Shown here piece after piece: positions 18,218-27,156 of a stretch of 64,000 nt of DNA. Both the position numbers and the translations under genes were made by a program. The stretch is from Sva-07 sp963717385 (GTDB taxonomy: Bacteria > Actinomycetota > Acidimicrobiia > Acidimicrobiales > Ilumatobacteraceae), in assembly GCA_963717385.1 (NCBI GenBank), contig CAVQWE010000027.1, positions 1 to 64,000 of the forward strand, given 5' to 3'. The notes beneath the pieces were generated by a model. That model was not told the origin of the DNA. It ran no database searches and was given only the letters and a program-made list of their open reading frames with translations. Every line of letters begins with the position of its first letter. Position 1 is the stretch's first letter.

Positions 18218-18837
18218 CACGACTGCTCCAGGGTCTGGGGGAGCGACAGCAGCGCCTTGACCTCGCGGGCTGCTTGATAGAACGTCGCGGCGGCCTTCGT
18301 GAACTCGCCCTCGCCTTCGGCGTCGCGCGGCCGGAGCACCGTGAAGCCCACCTCGGCGGTCGCGTGGATCGGGTTGAGCAACGCATCGAACGCCGTCTCG
18401 TTGATCGTGAGCGTGTCCAGTTTGACCGGCGCGATCCGCGTCGGCCCCCACGCGAAGATCGCGAGCGGGACCCGGCTTGCCGGGATGCTCGTGCCACCGC
18501 CACCGAGGAGTCCGCCGACCAACTTCGCGAGCGGTGACTGCCCGACCGGTTGCATCAGCATCTCGAGTGCCGCCAGCCGCGGCCCGACACCGAACGCGAT
18601 CGTGAGGGGGCCTTCGCGTTCGAGTCCGTCGGTCGCGTCGAACTCGAGCGACATGCTGTACGTCTCTTTCGCCGGTTGCGAACTCCCCAGCCCCGTCGTG
18701 CCGCCTGAGGTCGACGGCCGACTCGGCGGCGAGAACACACGGGTGATCCGGTTCGGGTTGTACTGGAAGATGATCGCGTTCGGGACGATCCCGAGGATCG
18801 GATCGTCGAACGAGAGCAGCATGCCGGGGGTCAGCAC
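18217..18837 (-). CDS. CIS tube-initiator protein (Pvc7-like N-terminal family)
   Basis: 206 aa. The GTG start at 18837 is preceded by GGAGGCGGGCTC; an ATG lies five codons in. IIFQYNPNRITRVFSP, then YSMSLEFDATDGLE and a C-terminal GFTVLRPRD are characteristic of the contractile-injection tube protein family, which joins the tube to the baseplate and usually sits next to a LysM gene, as here. Confidence 0.82.
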   Translation of the reverse strand: MLTPGMLLSFDDPILGIVPNAIIFQYNPNRITRVFSPPSRPSTSGGTTGLGSSQPAKETYSMSLEFDATDGLEREGPLTIAFGVGPRLAALEMLMQPVGQSPLAKLVGGLLGGGGTSIPASRVPLAIFAWGPTRIAPVKLDTLTINETAFDALLNPIHATAEVGFTVLRPRDAEGEGEFTKAAATFYQAAREVKALLSLPQTLEQS

Positions 18838-19025
18838 GAGCCCGCCTCCCGCTCGCCGGTGCCGGACGGATGCGCGGCGTCACGTGCCGCTCGGACCTGG
18901 TCGGCCACCTGTCGTTCGGCCCCCGACGGCCAGGCGTCGCCGACGAGGCGATGTCTGATGGCCGACGCGAGCACCAACGCGTCGACCGGCCCATCGACCT
19001 CGACGCGGAGTCGCTCGATCCTCAT
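18831..19025 (-). CDS. Small conserved eCIS-cluster protein, unknown function
   Basis: 64 aa. ATG 19025 overlaps the ATPase stop (ATGA) and its own stop lies inside the next start region. It begins with a strand-like MRIERLRVEVDGPVD and continues with an amphipathic helix rich in Arg and Ala. I do not recognise a domain. The coupled position between the AAA+ ATPase and the tube-initiator gene argues it is translated. Confidence 0.6.
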   Translation of the reverse strand: MRIERLRVEVDGPVDALVLASAIRHRLVGDAWPSGAERQVADQVRAARDAAHPSGTGEREAGSC

Positions 19026-20902
19026 CGCCGTGCCCCTGACACGGGAGCCGCTCGATCGAGCTTCTCGTACTCGTGGGCGATCGCCCGATCGATGTGTGCC
19101 TGCTCGATCACCCGTCCGTTGCCGGCCGCGAGGAACGCCGCTGCGAGCGCGGCCGACTGGATGTGCCCACCCGCGAGATCATGCGTCGCCAACTGCTCCC
19201 AATCGAGCGCGCCGAGCGCAGCCTGGTCGGGGAACGAGCGGCGCCACAGTTCGATCCGCTCGGCGAGGGTCGGGACGTCGAACTTCACGACGAACCTGAG
19301 TCGCCGGAGAAAAGCGTCGTCGATGTTGCCTGGACGGTTCGACGACAAGACGACGACGCCGGTGAACGTCTCGATCCGCTGCAGCAGATAGCTCACTTCC
19401 AGGTTGGCGTAGCGGTCGTGGGCGTCGCGGACCTCGGTGCGCTTGCCGAACAGCGCGTCGGCCTCGTCGAACAGCAGCATCGCCCCGCTGTGCTCCGCTT
19501 CTCGGAACGCGATCGCGAGGTGCTTCTCGGTCTCACCGATGTACTTCGACACCACGCGGGACAGATCGATGCGGAACAGCATCATGTCGAGTTCGCCGGC
19601 GATGGCTTCGGCGGCGGACGTCTTGCCCGTACCGGGTGGCCCGGTGAACAGGGCGGCCACGCCGCTGCCTCGTGCCAGGCGACGGCCGAAACCCCACTCG
19701 GACAGCACCGTACGTCGATGCGCGACGTGGGTCACGACCTCGCGGAGTCGCGCCGCCGTCCGCTCTGGGAGCACGAGGTCGTCGAGGCGGAAGGTCGGGT
19801 CGATGTGGTGGGCGATGCCGCCGAGGCGACGGTCGGGACGGTGTTGCGCGGCGGTCCAGATGTCGTGGGCGGTCATCGTGCGGCCGGCGAGACGGGCCAG
19901 CGTCGACCCACGTCGAACGGTCGCGACGACGTCTCGGCGCGCGAACCTGAAGTGGTCGGCGAGCCGGTCGCAGAGCGCATCGTCGTCGAAGTCGGCGGCG
20001 TTCAAGGCATCCGTCCAGAGTTCCCGCCGTGCGGTGTCACCGGGCATCGGCACGTCGAGGACGTGACCGGCGTCGACTTCGTCGTCGAGCCCCGCGATCG
20101 CGATCAGAGGCCCGTCCTCGCGCCGCCACAGCCGGATCACGTCGTCACCGACGTCGACGACGGGGATCGCGATCCCGAGACGGGCCAACAGACGCAGTTC
20201 TGCAGTCGGTCGATCCGACCCGACGACGGCCATGCCGACGCGTGCGGCCGCCAGGCGTGCGAGACCGTGACGGCCGGTGCCGGCCTGCCCCCGGACGACC
20301 ACTGGGCCGTCCCCGGCGACGACCAGGTCGGCCAGCAGGCCCGCCAGCAGGTCGGCATCTGGCTCCGCGTCGGCCCCCGGCGGTTCGGGGACGATCTGGC
20401 CCGCCACGACCTCGCGGGCCGTCGGCGTCAGCGCCAGCCGTTCGCTCGGTGCGGTCGGTTCGACGATGCCGAGTTCGACGAGTCGGCGCGGATGAACGGG
20501 CACCGCGATGCCGTGTGCGGCGGCGATGAGGTGCAGCACACCGGAGGACGGATATCGACGGGAGCCGTCGTCGTGGAGCACGCCGAACACCGATCCGAGC
20601 TGCGGGTCGACCTCGCTCCACCATGCCGCGGCGAGCAACAGTTCGTCGCCGGTGCTGATGCACAGCCGGGTCCGCAGCGCACCGAGGACACCGTCGCCGA
20701 CACACTCCGCTTCGCGCAGCAGTCGTGTGGCGGATCGACGCCGCTCCGACGATGCCTCGAACACACGACATGATCCGTCGAGCACCGAGGCCACGGCCGT
20801 CGCGCTGTCGGAACTCGACCGCCACGTCACCGCGAGGTGATCGAGGTAGGAGCCGAGCATCACGCGGATCAGTTCGCCGTGGAGTTCGAGGGCGCGGTCC
20901 AT
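19022..20902 (-). CDS. AAA+ ATPase of the eCIS
   Basis: 626 aa. ATG 20902 is chosen over a GTG one codon earlier because it makes the TGATG overlap with the upstream stop. The C-terminal half is a classic AAA+ module: Walker A GPPGTGKT near 419, Walker B MLLFDEADALF near 475, a sensor-like VVLSSNRPGNIDDAFLRRL with an arginine pair, and a small helical lid. The N-terminal 400 residues hold a degenerate ATPase-like domain (GDGPVVVRGQAGTGRHGLAR). This is the Pvc15-type ATPase found in nearly all eCIS clusters, thought to help assembly or cargo loading. Confidence 0.9.
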   Translation of the reverse strand: MDRALELHGELIRVMLGSYLDHLAVTWRSSSDSATAVASVLDGSCRVFEASSERRRSATRLLREAECVGDGVLGALRTRLCISTGDELLLAAAWWSEVDPQLGSVFGVLHDDGSRRYPSSGVLHLIAAAHGIAVPVHPRRLVELGIVEPTAPSERLALTPTAREVVAGQIVPEPPGADAEPDADLLAGLLADLVVAGDGPVVVRGQAGTGRHGLARLAAARVGMAVVGSDRPTAELRLLARLGIAIPVVDVGDDVIRLWRREDGPLIAIAGLDDEVDAGHVLDVPMPGDTARRELWTDALNAADFDDDALCDRLADHFRFARRDVVATVRRGSTLARLAGRTMTAHDIWTAAQHRPDRRLGGIAHHIDPTFRLDDLVLPERTAARLREVVTHVAHRRTVLSEWGFGRRLARGSGVAALFTGPPGTGKTSAAEAIAGELDMMLFRIDLSRVVSKYIGETEKHLAIAFREAEHSGAMLLFDEADALFGKRTEVRDAHDRYANLEVSYLLQRIETFTGVVVLSSNRPGNIDDAFLRRLRFVVKFDVPTLAERIELWRRSFPDQAALGALDWEQLATHDLAGGHIQSAALAAAFLAAGNGRVIEQAHIDRAIAHEYEKLDRAAPVSGARR

Positions 20903-22023
20903 CACGTCACCACCAGTCCCAGGAAGTCCGGGCCGGCGGTGTACGCCGACCGCAGCATCACCCGGTGGGTGCCGGCGGTCGTCGTCGCCGGTACGACGAC
21001 ATCGATCTGCGTCGGCGACACCACGGTGACGGCGGTGTCGTCGAGGCGGGCGCCGTCGACGAAGACCTCGGCGGCCGCTCCGACATGGACGGTGTCCAGG
21101 GTGACCGTCCCACCGGCCGCGACGGGCCCCGACACGCCGACGACCGTCGGTACGAGGGTGACCGCGATGCGATCTCCGCCGAACGGCAGACCTTCGATCG
21201 TGGCCGACACCGCGAGCTGCCGCGCACCCGGCGCCAGTGCGCCAGGACCGATCTGGACCTCGAAGCGGCCCGGCGCGACCGGCGTCGCGCTCAGCGGCCA
21301 GTCCGCCGGTCCTGGTGGGTCGTCGCGCTCACGGCGGAGCGCGAACGTCGGCGTCCCGACGGCACCGGCGACGGTCAAGGCGAGCGTGGTCGCGAGCGAC
21401 GCCCGCACCGGCGAGATCTCCTCGAATCGCGGACCCATGGAGGGCGCGACACCGATGCGGCGCTCCCGGACAGGAGGGCCGGGAACGTGGGTCTCCGTCG
21501 AGTCGACGACGGCGAGACTCACCCGGTATCCGACGGTCGTGCGGGCGGGGCGTGATGCTGCGGTCCAGATCTTCGAGATCGCGTCGAGATCGAGCGTCTC
21601 CATCGTGATCCGCAGCGGCTCGACGAGCGGCGCCGCCTCGGGCGCCAGATCGGGATCTCCCTCGGCGATGATCGCCCGTGTGTGCAACGCCTGCATCACG
21701 GCAGCGAGGCCTCGATCGGCGAACTGCTGTTGCTGACCGGTGAGGGTCAGCGAGCCGGGGTGCGAGGTGAGGACGTAGCCGAGTTCGAGTGCGAGGGGTG
21801 GACGGCCACGCGCCGTGCGGGTGCCGGTGGTCGGCGGCTCCATGTTGCTGAATGCAGGGTTGGCGCGCAGGGTGTGGAGGAACCAGTTGAGACGGAGGAT
21901 GTCGTCGTCGCGGTCGAGCGGGCCGACGGTGATGGCGGGGCGCGGATTCAGTCCGGCGACCGCCCCGGTCGCGATCGCCGCCAGCGTGTTGTGCACGCCC
22001 TCGATGGCTCGGATGTCGGCCAT
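20902..22023 (-). CDS. DUF4255 (Pvc16-type) tail-terminator/cap protein with IPT-like C-terminus
   Basis: 373 aa, ATG 22023 in a TGATG overlap. Residues 1-190 match the DUF4255 family: DDDILRLNWFLHTLRANPAF, LELGYVLTSHPGS and RTTVGYRVSLAVVDS. The C-terminal part (VSPTQIDVVVPATTTAGTHR) is an IPT/TIG-like beta sandwich. In characterised particles this protein caps the tube and sheath and stops elongation. It lies next to the ATPase gene, the usual eCIS order. Confidence 0.85.
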   Translation of the reverse strand: MADIRAIEGVHNTLAAIATGAVAGLNPRPAITVGPLDRDDDILRLNWFLHTLRANPAFSNMEPPTTGTRTARGRPPLALELGYVLTSHPGSLTLTGQQQQFADRGLAAVMQALHTRAIIAEGDPDLAPEAAPLVEPLRITMETLDLDAISKIWTAASRPARTTVGYRVSLAVVDSTETHVPGPPVRERRIGVAPSMGPRFEEISPVRASLATTLALTVAGAVGTPTFALRRERDDPPGPADWPLSATPVAPGRFEVQIGPGALAPGARQLAVSATIEGLPFGGDRIAVTLVPTVVGVSGPVAAGGTVTLDTVHVGAAAEVFVDGARLDDTAVTVVSPTQIDVVVPATTTAGTHRVMLRSAYTAGPDFLGLVVT

Positions 22024-22901
22024 CAGCGGGCCCGTCCCGTCCAGCGGGCCCGTCCCGCACGCCGGCGTGAGGCGAGGGCGTCGAGTGGTCGCGGTGCCGG
22101 CGGCGCGGCCGGCGGCGTCACGATCTCGATCGTCCCGATCGTGACGGACGGCGTCGGTGGCACGGCGGAGTGCGAAGCATGCGACTCCGACCCTGGACGC
22201 TCGTGCCTCGCGGCTGGTTCACGCGGTGCCGCCCCCACGAGGACCAGGTCAGCGCGAGCACCCGGGCGCTGTGCGGTGACGGTGGGCGCAGGTGCGGTTG
22301 GCGCGGTGTCGGCGGCGGTGTGGTCGAGAGGCAGGTGGTCAGCGGTGCGAGGTTCGGGCAACGTCCGCTCCGACGCAGCCGTCTCCAACCGTGCCGCGAT
22401 CGGGTTGGTGGGGACGCGTGCCACCGTCCGGCCGGAGTCGTCGCCGGGCGGCTCGACGCTCGGATCCACGAGCGGATCCACTGGGGCCGCCGCGACCAGT
22501 GCTTGATCGGAGGAGGCTGGAGCAACTCGACGTGGGGGCGCTGTCGAGGTCCGGAGTGCAGGCCGATCCCACTGGTCGGTGCCGTGTGACGGGGCACGAC
22601 CCGGCGCGACGCGCGCAGCGAACGGTCGGGCCGTGTCATCGGCGTCGGTCGACTGCGGCGGGTTCGCCGGTGCTGCCATCGCTGCACTAGTACTCCGCGC
22701 TTCGATCGTTGCCGGCGACTCGCCACCCGGGGCAGCCGCCGTCGTGGGGCTGACCGACCGCGCCGTCCGCGACGGCAGGGCGTGCCCCTCTGCGTCGACC
22801 GGCGATTCGATGTCGACGACGCTCGGGCCGACGATGCGCGCCGAGACGGGCACCGGCGGTCGGAGACCCCGCGAGACGAGCCGGTCGACGGCTCGGGTCA
22901 T
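22023..22901 (-). CDS. Pro/Ala-rich low-complexity eCIS-operon protein, unknown function
   Basis: 292 aa. ATG 22901 overlaps the upstream stop (ATGA) and follows a strong GAGGAGGGATC ribosome site, which is why I reject longer alternatives. Most of the protein is disordered-looking (Pro, Ala, Thr, Arg). Only the end is distinctive: PTPSVTIGTIEIVTPPAAPP followed by a basic tail, resembling the VxIGxIEV-proline motif at the end of small proteins in eCIS clusters. It could be a flexible scaffold or cargo linker; the function is unknown. Confidence 0.65.
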   Translation of the reverse strand: MTRAVDRLVSRGLRPPVPVSARIVGPSVVDIESPVDAEGHALPSRTARSVSPTTAAAPGGESPATIEARSTSAAMAAPANPPQSTDADDTARPFAARVAPGRAPSHGTDQWDRPALRTSTAPPRRVAPASSDQALVAAAPVDPLVDPSVEPPGDDSGRTVARVPTNPIAARLETAASERTLPEPRTADHLPLDHTAADTAPTAPAPTVTAQRPGARADLVLVGAAPREPAARHERPGSESHASHSAVPPTPSVTIGTIEIVTPPAAPPAPRPLDALASRRRAGRARWTGRAR

Positions 22902-23548
22902 GATCCCTCCTCGACCGCTCTCGCCAGTCGGGCTCGACGGGCATCGGGCAGCGATTCGATCGTCGCGAGTTCCCACGCGTACGCGTTCGCGAGCAGGTGG
23001 ATCTCGTGCTCGGCGCGGGCGGCGAGCCCCCGGAGACGCCCGAGCGCCATCAGCTCCAGGTCGACCTCGATGCTCATGGGCGCACCGCAGTCGACGCAGT
23101 CGACGTCGATCGGCCCGGTGAGCGATACGTCGAGCTCGTCGAGCGCGAGTCGCGCATCCGTGTCGGTGACGTCGCCGAACGAGCATCTGCGCCCGAGCAG
23201 GGCTGCGGCATCGGCGCGGTCCGGCGGCAGATCGAGCAGGTCACCGAACGTCGGTTCGCGGACGCCGCGGCCGGCGCCGAGCCAGCGGGACCGTGGGTCG
23301 TACGGCACGATCGCGGCGCGACCTACGGCGATCTCGTTGACGACACCGCACGTCGGGCACGTCGCGGTGAACTCGATCGGGCTGCCGGTGAGCTGGTCGA
23401 CCAGCTCGACGAGGGCTCGATCACCGGCGCCGATCGGCAGCGCCTCGGGTGTGTGGCCGGCAGCGCGCAGGAGCGCCATCACCTGGCGCACCTCGCTCAC
23501 TCCCTCGTCGAGCGCGTACAAGACGTCGACCGCTGACACCGCCGGCAT
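22898..23548 (-). CDS. T4 gp26-like baseplate protein with paired CxxC motifs
   Basis: 216 aa, ATG 23548. It contains TCPTCG and DCVDCG, a probable zinc-binding pair, and an N-terminal segment about chromosomally small helices. Proteins with this arrangement directly after the tube gene are annotated as T4-type baseplate or tail-assembly proteins in eCIS clusters. The C-terminal helix (YAWELATIESLPDARRARLA) also fits that family. Assignment rests on context and the CxxC pattern. Confidence 0.65.
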   Translation of the reverse strand: MPAVSAVDVLYALDEGVSEVRQVMALLRAAGHTPEALPIGAGDRALVELVDQLTGSPIEFTATCPTCGVVNEIAVGRAAIVPYDPRSRWLGAGRGVREPTFGDLLDLPPDRADAAALLGRRCSFGDVTDTDARLALDELDVSLTGPIDVDCVDCGAPMSIEVDLELMALGRLRGLAARAEHEIHLLANAYAWELATIESLPDARRARLARAVEEGS

Positions 23549-23555
23549 CTCGTGC

Positions 23556-24050
23556 TCACTGCTCGGACGGTTCTGTCACGCTCGTGTCGCGTGACCACCC
23601 TTCGAGCTCGACCTTGATCGTCTCGATCGCGACGGCGTTGGTGCTGGCATCGAGTTCCGGGAGCGCCTGGAACTCGCTGACCCAACAGCGGAACAGCCGG
23701 TACGAGATGGCGAGCTGGTTGGCCTCGTTGAACACATCGACGATCACGTCCTTGCGGAACGTCGCGAGCGAGATCGGGTTCTCGAGCGAGTGCACCCGGT
23801 TCGCCCACTCCTCGAACGCGGGGTCGTGGGTCACGCCACGTTCGAACGTCACGGCCTCGAACTTCGACGTACCGGGACTCTTGCGCTCGTGCGACGGATC
23901 GCCACCGACACGGTGGGTCACCGGCTCGGTCGTGCGTCGCAGCGCACTCATCTTGGAGAGGCCGGCGATGTACTGGCCGTCCCATCTCACCCGGAACATG
24001 TACGACTTGTACGGATCGAACCGGGTCGTATTCACCACGAATTGAGCCAT
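23556..24050 (-). CDS. Tail tube protein (gp19-like)
   Basis: 164 aa. ATG 24050 is preceded by CTGGAGGAGTGAC. The start FDPYKSYMFRVRWDGQYIAG, then FEAVTFERGVTHDPAFEEW and a C-terminal VAIETIKVELEGW, are diagnostic of the T4-like tube protein family. Its hexamers stack inside the sheath. It follows the sheath gene by one base. Confidence 0.92.
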   Translation of the reverse strand: MAQFVVNTTRFDPYKSYMFRVRWDGQYIAGLSKMSALRRTTEPVTHRVGGDPSHERKSPGTSKFEAVTFERGVTHDPAFEEWANRVHSLENPISLATFRKDVIVDVFNEANQLAISYRLFRCWVSEFQALPELDASTNAVAIETIKVELEGWSRDTSVTEPSEQ

Positions 24051-24051
24051 G

Positions 24052-25959
24052 TCACTCCTCCAGTGCTGACATCTGTGTGATGGTCACGATGACGAATTCA
24101 GCGGGTTTCAGCGGTGCGAATCCCACGACGACGTTGACGCGGCCGAGGTCGATCTCGGCTTGGGGGTTGACCGTTTCGTCGCAGGTCACGAAGAAGCTGT
24201 CGGACTCGGCACCCGACGCGCTCTGCTGGAACGCCCCCTGGTCGAACAGGCGCCGCATGAAGGTCGTCACGGCGAGACGGAGTTGGGCCCACAGCGTCGG
24301 ATCGTTGGGTTCGAACACGGCGAAGGCGGTACCGAGGTACAGGGACGACGCGATGAAGTCGGTCGTGCGTCTGATCGGCACGTACTTGTGTTCCGAGCTG
24401 AGCGAGTCGTCGCCGCGCAGGGTTCGGGCACCCCAGACGACCGGGCCGACGCCGGGGAAACTCCGCAGGACGTTCATCCCGACCGGGTTGAGCTGGCCGG
24501 ACACGTCGTCATTGGTCGGTGCGGTCAATCCCGAGATTCCGACGACCCCCGCATCGCGTCCTGCCGGGGCCTTCCACACCCCTCGCGTGTTGTCGGTGCG
24601 GGCGAAGATGCCGGCGATCGCCCCTGCCGGCGGGAGATCGAGTTCCACGCGGCGTCCGCCCGGGCGTGTCTCGAACACCTGGAGCCGGGGGTAGTAGATC
24701 GCGCCGTGTTCGCCGAGTGCCGGGATGCTGCCGAGCGACGGCGGCCCGCTGGCGATCCAGTTGCCCGGCGACGTCTCGGACGGAGTGTCGACGAGCAGGA
24801 ATGCCCGCTCGCTCCGACAGAACGCGAGCGCTGTGCTCACCTCTTGCTGGTCATCGGAGTCGACGCCCGGTAGGACGAGCACGTTGAACCTCGGGAACCG
24901 GCGCACGGAGAGGCGATGGATGCCGTGGGGTCCGCTCGTCGGAACGATGTCGCTCGCCGCGACGCCTGAGCCGTCCGCTCCGCCGACGAACCCGGTACTG
25001 CCGACCGTCGGCCGCAGCCCGGCCGAGCCGGACACCTCGGTTCCACCGTTGGCGAGGCCGAGCAGGCACCTGGCCGAGGCGTCGTTCGGCGCCGGGGTCA
25101 CGACGACGGACGAGTTCGGTCCGTTCGCGGCCGAGGTGAGGACGATCGCATCGCTGACGAGTGTCACGGCGACGGTGAGCCCGGCCGCGTTCGCGGCGTT
25201 CTCGATCGCGGTGCGGAGCTGACCACGGTTGTGACTCCCGTGTGCGAGGACCAGATCGACGGGTGGACCGAAGTCGACGGCGACTCGCAGCCGGTCGTTG
25301 GTGCCGTCGATGTCGATCGGCGTCGGGAGTGCGGCGCCGGTGGAGACACCTTGCGCGGTACCGGCGGGCGCCGGGCTGGACGACGCCACCGTGACGAGGT
25401 TCGAGTCGGCGAGAAGGAGGTGGATCGATCGAGGATGCGCCGGCGACATCGAGACGTTCGCGTAGCGCTCCTCCGCAATGAGTGTCACGTTGCCGGTCGC
25501 GGGATCGATGGATCGGAACCGCAGTACGAGGTTGAACAGGTCGTTCGGGTTCGACGTCGCATGGTCGACCTCGGCGGCCAGTCCGAGCGCGCCGATCGTG
25601 GTGGCCCACGTTCCGGCGCTCGCGGCGTCGAGCACGAGCGTGTCGGCGGGCGTGCCCTCTTGGAGCGTTGCCGTCGCAGTCGTGGCGTCGCTCGCGACGA
25701 CTCGGACGATGATCGCTTCCGACCCGCCGTTGACGAAGTACTGAGCGACCATGTGTCCCATCGGCGCCTCCGCGGAGACGGGTGGGCCGAATCGGCGCAC
25801 GTAGTCGGCCATGCTGGTGACGCGGACCGGTTCGGTCGTCGGGCCGAACCGGGACGAACCGACGAACGCGGTGACCGATGTCGACACGCCGACGATGGTC
25901 CTCACCCCGGAAGGTCGTTCCTCGACATAGACACCGGGATACGAAGTCTGGACGGGCAT
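24052..25959 (-). CDS. Contractile tail sheath protein
   Basis: 635 aa. Start set at ATG 25959 (MPVQTSYPGVYVEERPSGV), preceded by AGAGGAGGATCTCCG; an upstream in-frame start adds 18 unrelated residues. N-terminal VGVSTSVTAFVGSSRFGP and C-terminal INVVVGFAPLKPAEFVIVTI-like end (RVNVVVGFAPLKPAEFVIV) are standard sheath motifs that interlock neighbouring subunits. A variable inserted domain lies between about residues 90 and 330. First gene of the structural operon and directly downstream of the heptamer array. Only one sheath gene is present. Confidence 0.93.
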   Translation of the reverse strand: MPVQTSYPGVYVEERPSGVRTIVGVSTSVTAFVGSSRFGPTTEPVRVTSMADYVRRFGPPVSAEAPMGHMVAQYFVNGGSEAIIVRVVASDATTATATLQEGTPADTLVLDAASAGTWATTIGALGLAAEVDHATSNPNDLFNLVLRFRSIDPATGNVTLIAEERYANVSMSPAHPRSIHLLLADSNLVTVASSSPAPAGTAQGVSTGAALPTPIDIDGTNDRLRVAVDFGPPVDLVLAHGSHNRGQLRTAIENAANAAGLTVAVTLVSDAIVLTSAANGPNSSVVVTPAPNDASARCLLGLANGGTEVSGSAGLRPTVGSTGFVGGADGSGVAASDIVPTSGPHGIHRLSVRRFPRFNVLVLPGVDSDDQQEVSTALAFCRSERAFLLVDTPSETSPGNWIASGPPSLGSIPALGEHGAIYYPRLQVFETRPGGRRVELDLPPAGAIAGIFARTDNTRGVWKAPAGRDAGVVGISGLTAPTNDDVSGQLNPVGMNVLRSFPGVGPVVWGARTLRGDDSLSSEHKYVPIRRTTDFIASSLYLGTAFAVFEPNDPTLWAQLRLAVTTFMRRLFDQGAFQQSASGAESDSFFVTCDETVNPQAEIDLGRVNVVVGFAPLKPAEFVIVTITQMSALEE

Positions 25960-26050
25960 CGGAGATCCTCCTCTCGAGACGCTCGAAGGCCTGCCCCGCG
26001 CGTCACTGCACATCCTGCGCCGGGCTCAATCACCGGCCCGTCGTCCAGTC

Positions 26051-26121
26051 GTCGCGACACCATCGCGCATCCGTCGCAACACTGTCGCGAGAGCGTCGCG
26101 AGGCGTCGCGAGGCGTCATCC
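26051..26121. promoter_or_regulatory. Array of seven direct heptamers, probable SARP operator for the eCIS operon
   Basis: On the plus strand GTCGCGA-like heptamers begin at 26051 (GTCGCGA), 26062 (ATCGCGC), 26073 (GTCGCAA), 26084 (GTCGCGA), 26095 (GTCGCGA), 26105 (GTCGCGA) and 26115 (GTCATCC). The steps are 11, 11, 11, 11, 10 and 10 bp. SARP regulators bind direct heptamers on one face of the helix at 11-bp spacing. The array lies about 90-160 bp upstream of the sheath ATG and close to a SARP-family gene. No clear -10 hexamer could be assigned. Confidence 0.7.
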
Positions 26122-26180
26122 CGGAGGTCGGGGTCGTCGGAGGTGCACGCGCTGGTGACCGGCGCGACCCGCCGTCTCGA

Positions 26181-26387
26181 TCACCCGGCCAGGAAGTCGG
26201 CCAGCCACTGCTGAACGGTCGAGAGCACCTCGTCAGGAACGCTGCCGACGGTTGTCCGGGTCGGTGGCGAGGCGAAACCGCTCGACGGCCACAGCGGATG
26301 CTCGCGAGCGACGATCACCGGCGCCGCACCGTCGTCGCGGTCCACCCGAATCGTGACCAGCATCACCCGTTCTCGTGGATCGACCAT
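26181..26387 (-). CDS. Small hypothetical protein between regulator and operon
   Basis: 68 aa with an ATG at 26387. The sequence has a plausible folded look (VMLVTIRVDRDDGAAPVIVA, then VPDEVLSTVQQWLADFLAG) and lies 58 bp after the regulator stop on the same strand. No recognised domain. It may form a transcript with the regulator, ahead of the heptamer array. Confidence 0.5.
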   Translation of the reverse strand: MVDPRERVMLVTIRVDRDDGAAPVIVAREHPLWPSSGFASPPTRTTVGSVPDEVLSTVQQWLADFLAG

Positions 26388-26445
26388 GACGCGATCGTCG
26401 AACGGACGACGTCACCGAGCCGTCACCGATCGCCGTTCTCCCTCG

Positions 26446-27156
26446 TCACACCGCGGCGACATGAACGCCCGACCCGACGAGCAGTTCGAGCATGGCCGAC
26501 GACGGGGCGAGGCCGAGCTCGCGGTGCAACACGGCCGCGAACTCGTGGAACTGCCGTACGGCCTCCGACTGATTGCCCTCCGCGAGGTGTACGGCCATGA
26601 GTTGACGCTGCGGAGACTCGCGGAGCGGGTCCAGTGCGATCGATGTCAACAACGACTGGATCGCGGCCCCGAACATCGCTCGACGGCACAGTTCGGTGGC
26701 GGCGGCCTCGAGGCAATGGAGGCACAGCTGCCTGATGCGCTCACGTTCGACGATCACCCAGTCGTCGTACCAGCCCGGCAGGAACTCGCGAGCGAACATG
26801 CGGCGGTCAAGTGCGGTGGGATCGATCTCACCGTCACCCCACAGGATCGACGACTGCCGCTGGAGGTCGAGCACGTCCGACCGCACCGCTGGTGCGAGGG
26901 CGATCGACGACGAATCGGCCTGGACCAGATTCCTGTCGAGGCGCCGGACGCGCCAGAGTGACGAACGGAGGTTGGCCCGGGAACGTTCCTCGTCGCAGTC
27001 ACCCCAGAGTCGGCCCGCCACGTAGGAACGTTCGAGTGGCACATCGTGCAGACACAAGAACGCGACCAGTCGCTGGGACTCGGGCGGAATCGTCAGCGTC
27101 GCGCCGCGGCACTGAAGACTGAAGCCGCCGAAAAGACTGACTCGATAGTGCTCCAT
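26446..27156 (-). CDS. SARP/BTAD-family transcriptional activator
   Basis: 236 aa, ATG 27156. N-terminal winged helix of OmpR type (VSLFGGFSLQCRGATLTIPP, LWGDCDEERSRANLRSSLWR) followed by the bacterial transcriptional activation domain (ELCRRAMFGAAIQSLLTSIA, then AEGNQSEAVRQFHEFAAVL and LGLAPSSAM). This is the small SARP type without extra ATPase domains. It is the only regulator in the island and sits just upstream of the eCIS operon. The array of 11-bp-spaced heptamers beyond it is the expected type of target. I infer that it switches on the injection system. Confidence 0.85.
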   Translation of the reverse strand: MEHYRVSLFGGFSLQCRGATLTIPPESQRLVAFLCLHDVPLERSYVAGRLWGDCDEERSRANLRSSLWRVRRLDRNLVQADSSSIALAPAVRSDVLDLQRQSSILWGDGEIDPTALDRRMFAREFLPGWYDDWVIVERERIRQLCLHCLEAAATELCRRAMFGAAIQSLLTSIALDPLRESPQRQLMAVHLAEGNQSEAVRQFHEFAAVLHRELGLAPSSAMLELLVGSGVHVAAV

